6,393 nt of DNA from an uncultured Sphingorhabdus sp. Its GTDB lineage: Bacteria > Pseudomonadota > Alphaproteobacteria > Sphingomonadales > Sphingomonadaceae. This document shows positions 5,370 to 6,393 of the stretch, in pieces (position 1 is the stretch's first letter; each line of letters begins with the position of its first letter). The position numbers and the translations under genes are program-made. The notes under the pieces were generated by a model. It had not been told where the DNA came from and did no database searches. It was given only the letters and a program-made list of their open reading frames with translations. Location of the stretch: NCBI GenBank assembly GCA_937873665.1, contig CALMYW010000510.1, positions 1 through 6,393 of the forward strand, written 5' to 3'.

Positions 5370-6393
5370 TCAGACGGCGACCAGTTGCCGGGCCAGCGCG
5401 ACCTCGACTGAATCACCGTCCTGGTTGAGCACATCCAGCCCAGATTCGGGCACATCGCCCGAAGTGGACTGTGAGACCATGATCTTCTTGGCCATCAGCT
5501 CCAGGCAGGTCATCTGCGAGGAACCGGCGTAGCCGAGGTAGATCACGCGCACGGACTGTTTCTGCCCGATGCGCCACGAGCGGCGTGCCGCCTGCTGCAA
5601 CGAATACACGTTGTAGCCGCTCTGCATGAACACGATCGTTGGAAACTCCAACAGATCGAGGCCCGTTTTGACCAACTCCGGGTTCGTCACCAGCACGTCG
5701 ATGCCACGATCCAGTTGCTCGGCGATCCAGTCCTCGCGGCGGCTGGCGTCCACGCTTGCGCGCAGCACCGCCACCCGAAAACCTTCTTGCTCCAGCAATA
5801 CCTTCAAGCGCGACGTGGTGTCGCGCGTGCCGGTATAGACCGTGTAGGCCAGAACCTTGCGGCCCTGGGCCTTCTCTTCCTTGCAGATGTCGATCAGCTC
5901 GCGCTCTTTCGGCGTCAGCTCGAACTCGTTGAACTGAGCCGGGACGAACGCCAGGGTGTTGCGCGTGCGCGGATGCACCACGGTCTCCGACCGGAAGCAG
6001 CAATCCGGCCAGGCCAGCAGCACGTTGAGGACCACACCCAGCAACGTCGTATCGCGTCGCGCCAGAGCCTGTTTCAGCTCCGCGGTCAGCCGACCCGCCA
6101 GATCGCGGTAGGCCGCGGCTTGCGCCGTGTCCATCGCGACTTCGCGGAACTCCTCGTCATACGGCGGCAGGACGTTGCCGCCGATGTCCTTGAGCTTGAG
6201 GAAGATCGTGAACGGCAGGATGCAACGAAGTACGCCCTTGGGGCCGAAGCCCGGGGCCTTGACCGTGCGCACCGATACCTTGGTGCCCTTGGCCGTCTTG
6301 TGCGCCGTGCCGGTGCTCTCGGAATAGATGTCCTTCAAGACACCGTGATCGCGCATGAACGCCATCGCGGCCGAGGTCATGCTGCCGCTCGTG
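5370..6393 (-). CDS. SNF2-like DEAD/DEAH-family helicase, C-terminal part (runs off right edge)
   Basis: The frame stays open to the right edge (TSGS precedes the Met at 6380-6378), so the true start lies outside and that Met is internal. Numbered from it, the second RecA-like domain covers about 170-290: KVLAYTVYTGTRDTTSRLKV, then motif V DVLVTNPELVKTGLDL (about 229-243), then motif VI QQAARRSWRIGQ (262-273), the arginine-finger signature of SNF2-type superfamily 2 ATPases. The N-terminal DEXX domain with Walker A and B is outside the window. Such helicases are carried in the DNA-processing part of PFGI-1/ICEclc-type elements, upstream of pilL, where they probably act in DNA metabolism of the element. 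The exact role is not known to me. The stop is TGA at 5372-5370, followed by two terminators. High GC matches pilL rather than the cassette. Confidence 0.88.
   Translation of the reverse strand, partial: TSGSMTSAAMAFMRDHGVLKDIYSESTGTAHKTAKGTKVSVRTVKAPGFGPKGVLRCILPFTIFLKLKDIGGNVLPPYDEEFREVAMDTAQAAAYRDLAGRLTAELKQALARRDTTLLGVVLNVLLAWPDCCFRSETVVHPRTRNTLAFVPAQFNEFELTPKERELIDICKEEKAQGRKVLAYTVYTGTRDTTSRLKVLLEQEGFRVAVLRASVDASRREDWIAEQLDRGIDVLVTNPELVKTGLDLLEFPTIVFMQSGYNVYSLQQAARRSWRIGQKQSVRVIYLGYAGSSQMTCLELMAKKIMVSQSTSGDVPESGLDVLNQDGDSVEVALARQLVAV

Noticed and set aside
5413..6003. 196-aa minus-strand ORF inside the helicase gene
   Set aside because: It is the neighbouring frame of the helicase and has an Arg/Gly/Ala-rich translation without motifs; the helicase frame carries clear motifs V and VI.

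Overview
This window looks like part of an integrating conjugative element (ICE) of the PFGI-1 / PAGI-2 / ICEclc type from a high-GC beta- or gammaproteobacterium. Both edges carry minus-strand backbone genes: the C-terminal part of an SNF2-like helicase on the right (5370-6393, open at the edge) and the N-terminal part of the lipoprotein PilL on the left (1-328, open at the edge). Both are GC-rich, with G/C-ending codons. The host genus cannot be fixed from this sequence.

Between them, on the plus strand and lower in GC, lies a compact three-gene cassette (657-5238). Gene A (210 aa) is a small winged-helix-like protein that resembles the middle component of ABC-three-component (ABC-3C) conflict systems. 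Gene B (659 aa) is an SMC/Rad50-like ABC ATPase whose coiled coil is interrupted by a four-cysteine zinc ribbon. Gene C (658 aa) has a long helical N-terminal region and a C-terminal PD-(D/E)XK nuclease-like domain. Stop and start codons overlap at A/B and B/C, so the three are almost certainly one translationally coupled operon. The best reading is an antiphage or anti-plasmid system carried as ICE cargo: B and A would sense foreign or abnormal DNA and C would be the nuclease effector. I could not match it with certainty to a named system. Lamassu-type and other ABC-3C systems, and Menshen, are the ones to compare.

Region by region: 1-328 pilL start (minus). 329-656 is a gap with an inverted repeat abutting the pilL start codon, a weak possible promoter for the cassette, and a possible 23-codon leader ORF with its own Shine-Dalgarno sequence, whose stop codon overlaps the Shine-Dalgarno sequence of gene A. 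657-5238 is the A-B-C operon. 5239-5369 is a short convergent gap with two hairpins followed by T-tracts on the minus strand, acting as terminators for the helicase gene. 5370-6393 is the helicase C-terminus.

The cassette runs against the backbone genes on both sides, which fits insertion into an ICE accessory hotspot. No integrase, transposase, tRNA, CRISPR array or clear insertion-site repeat is visible.
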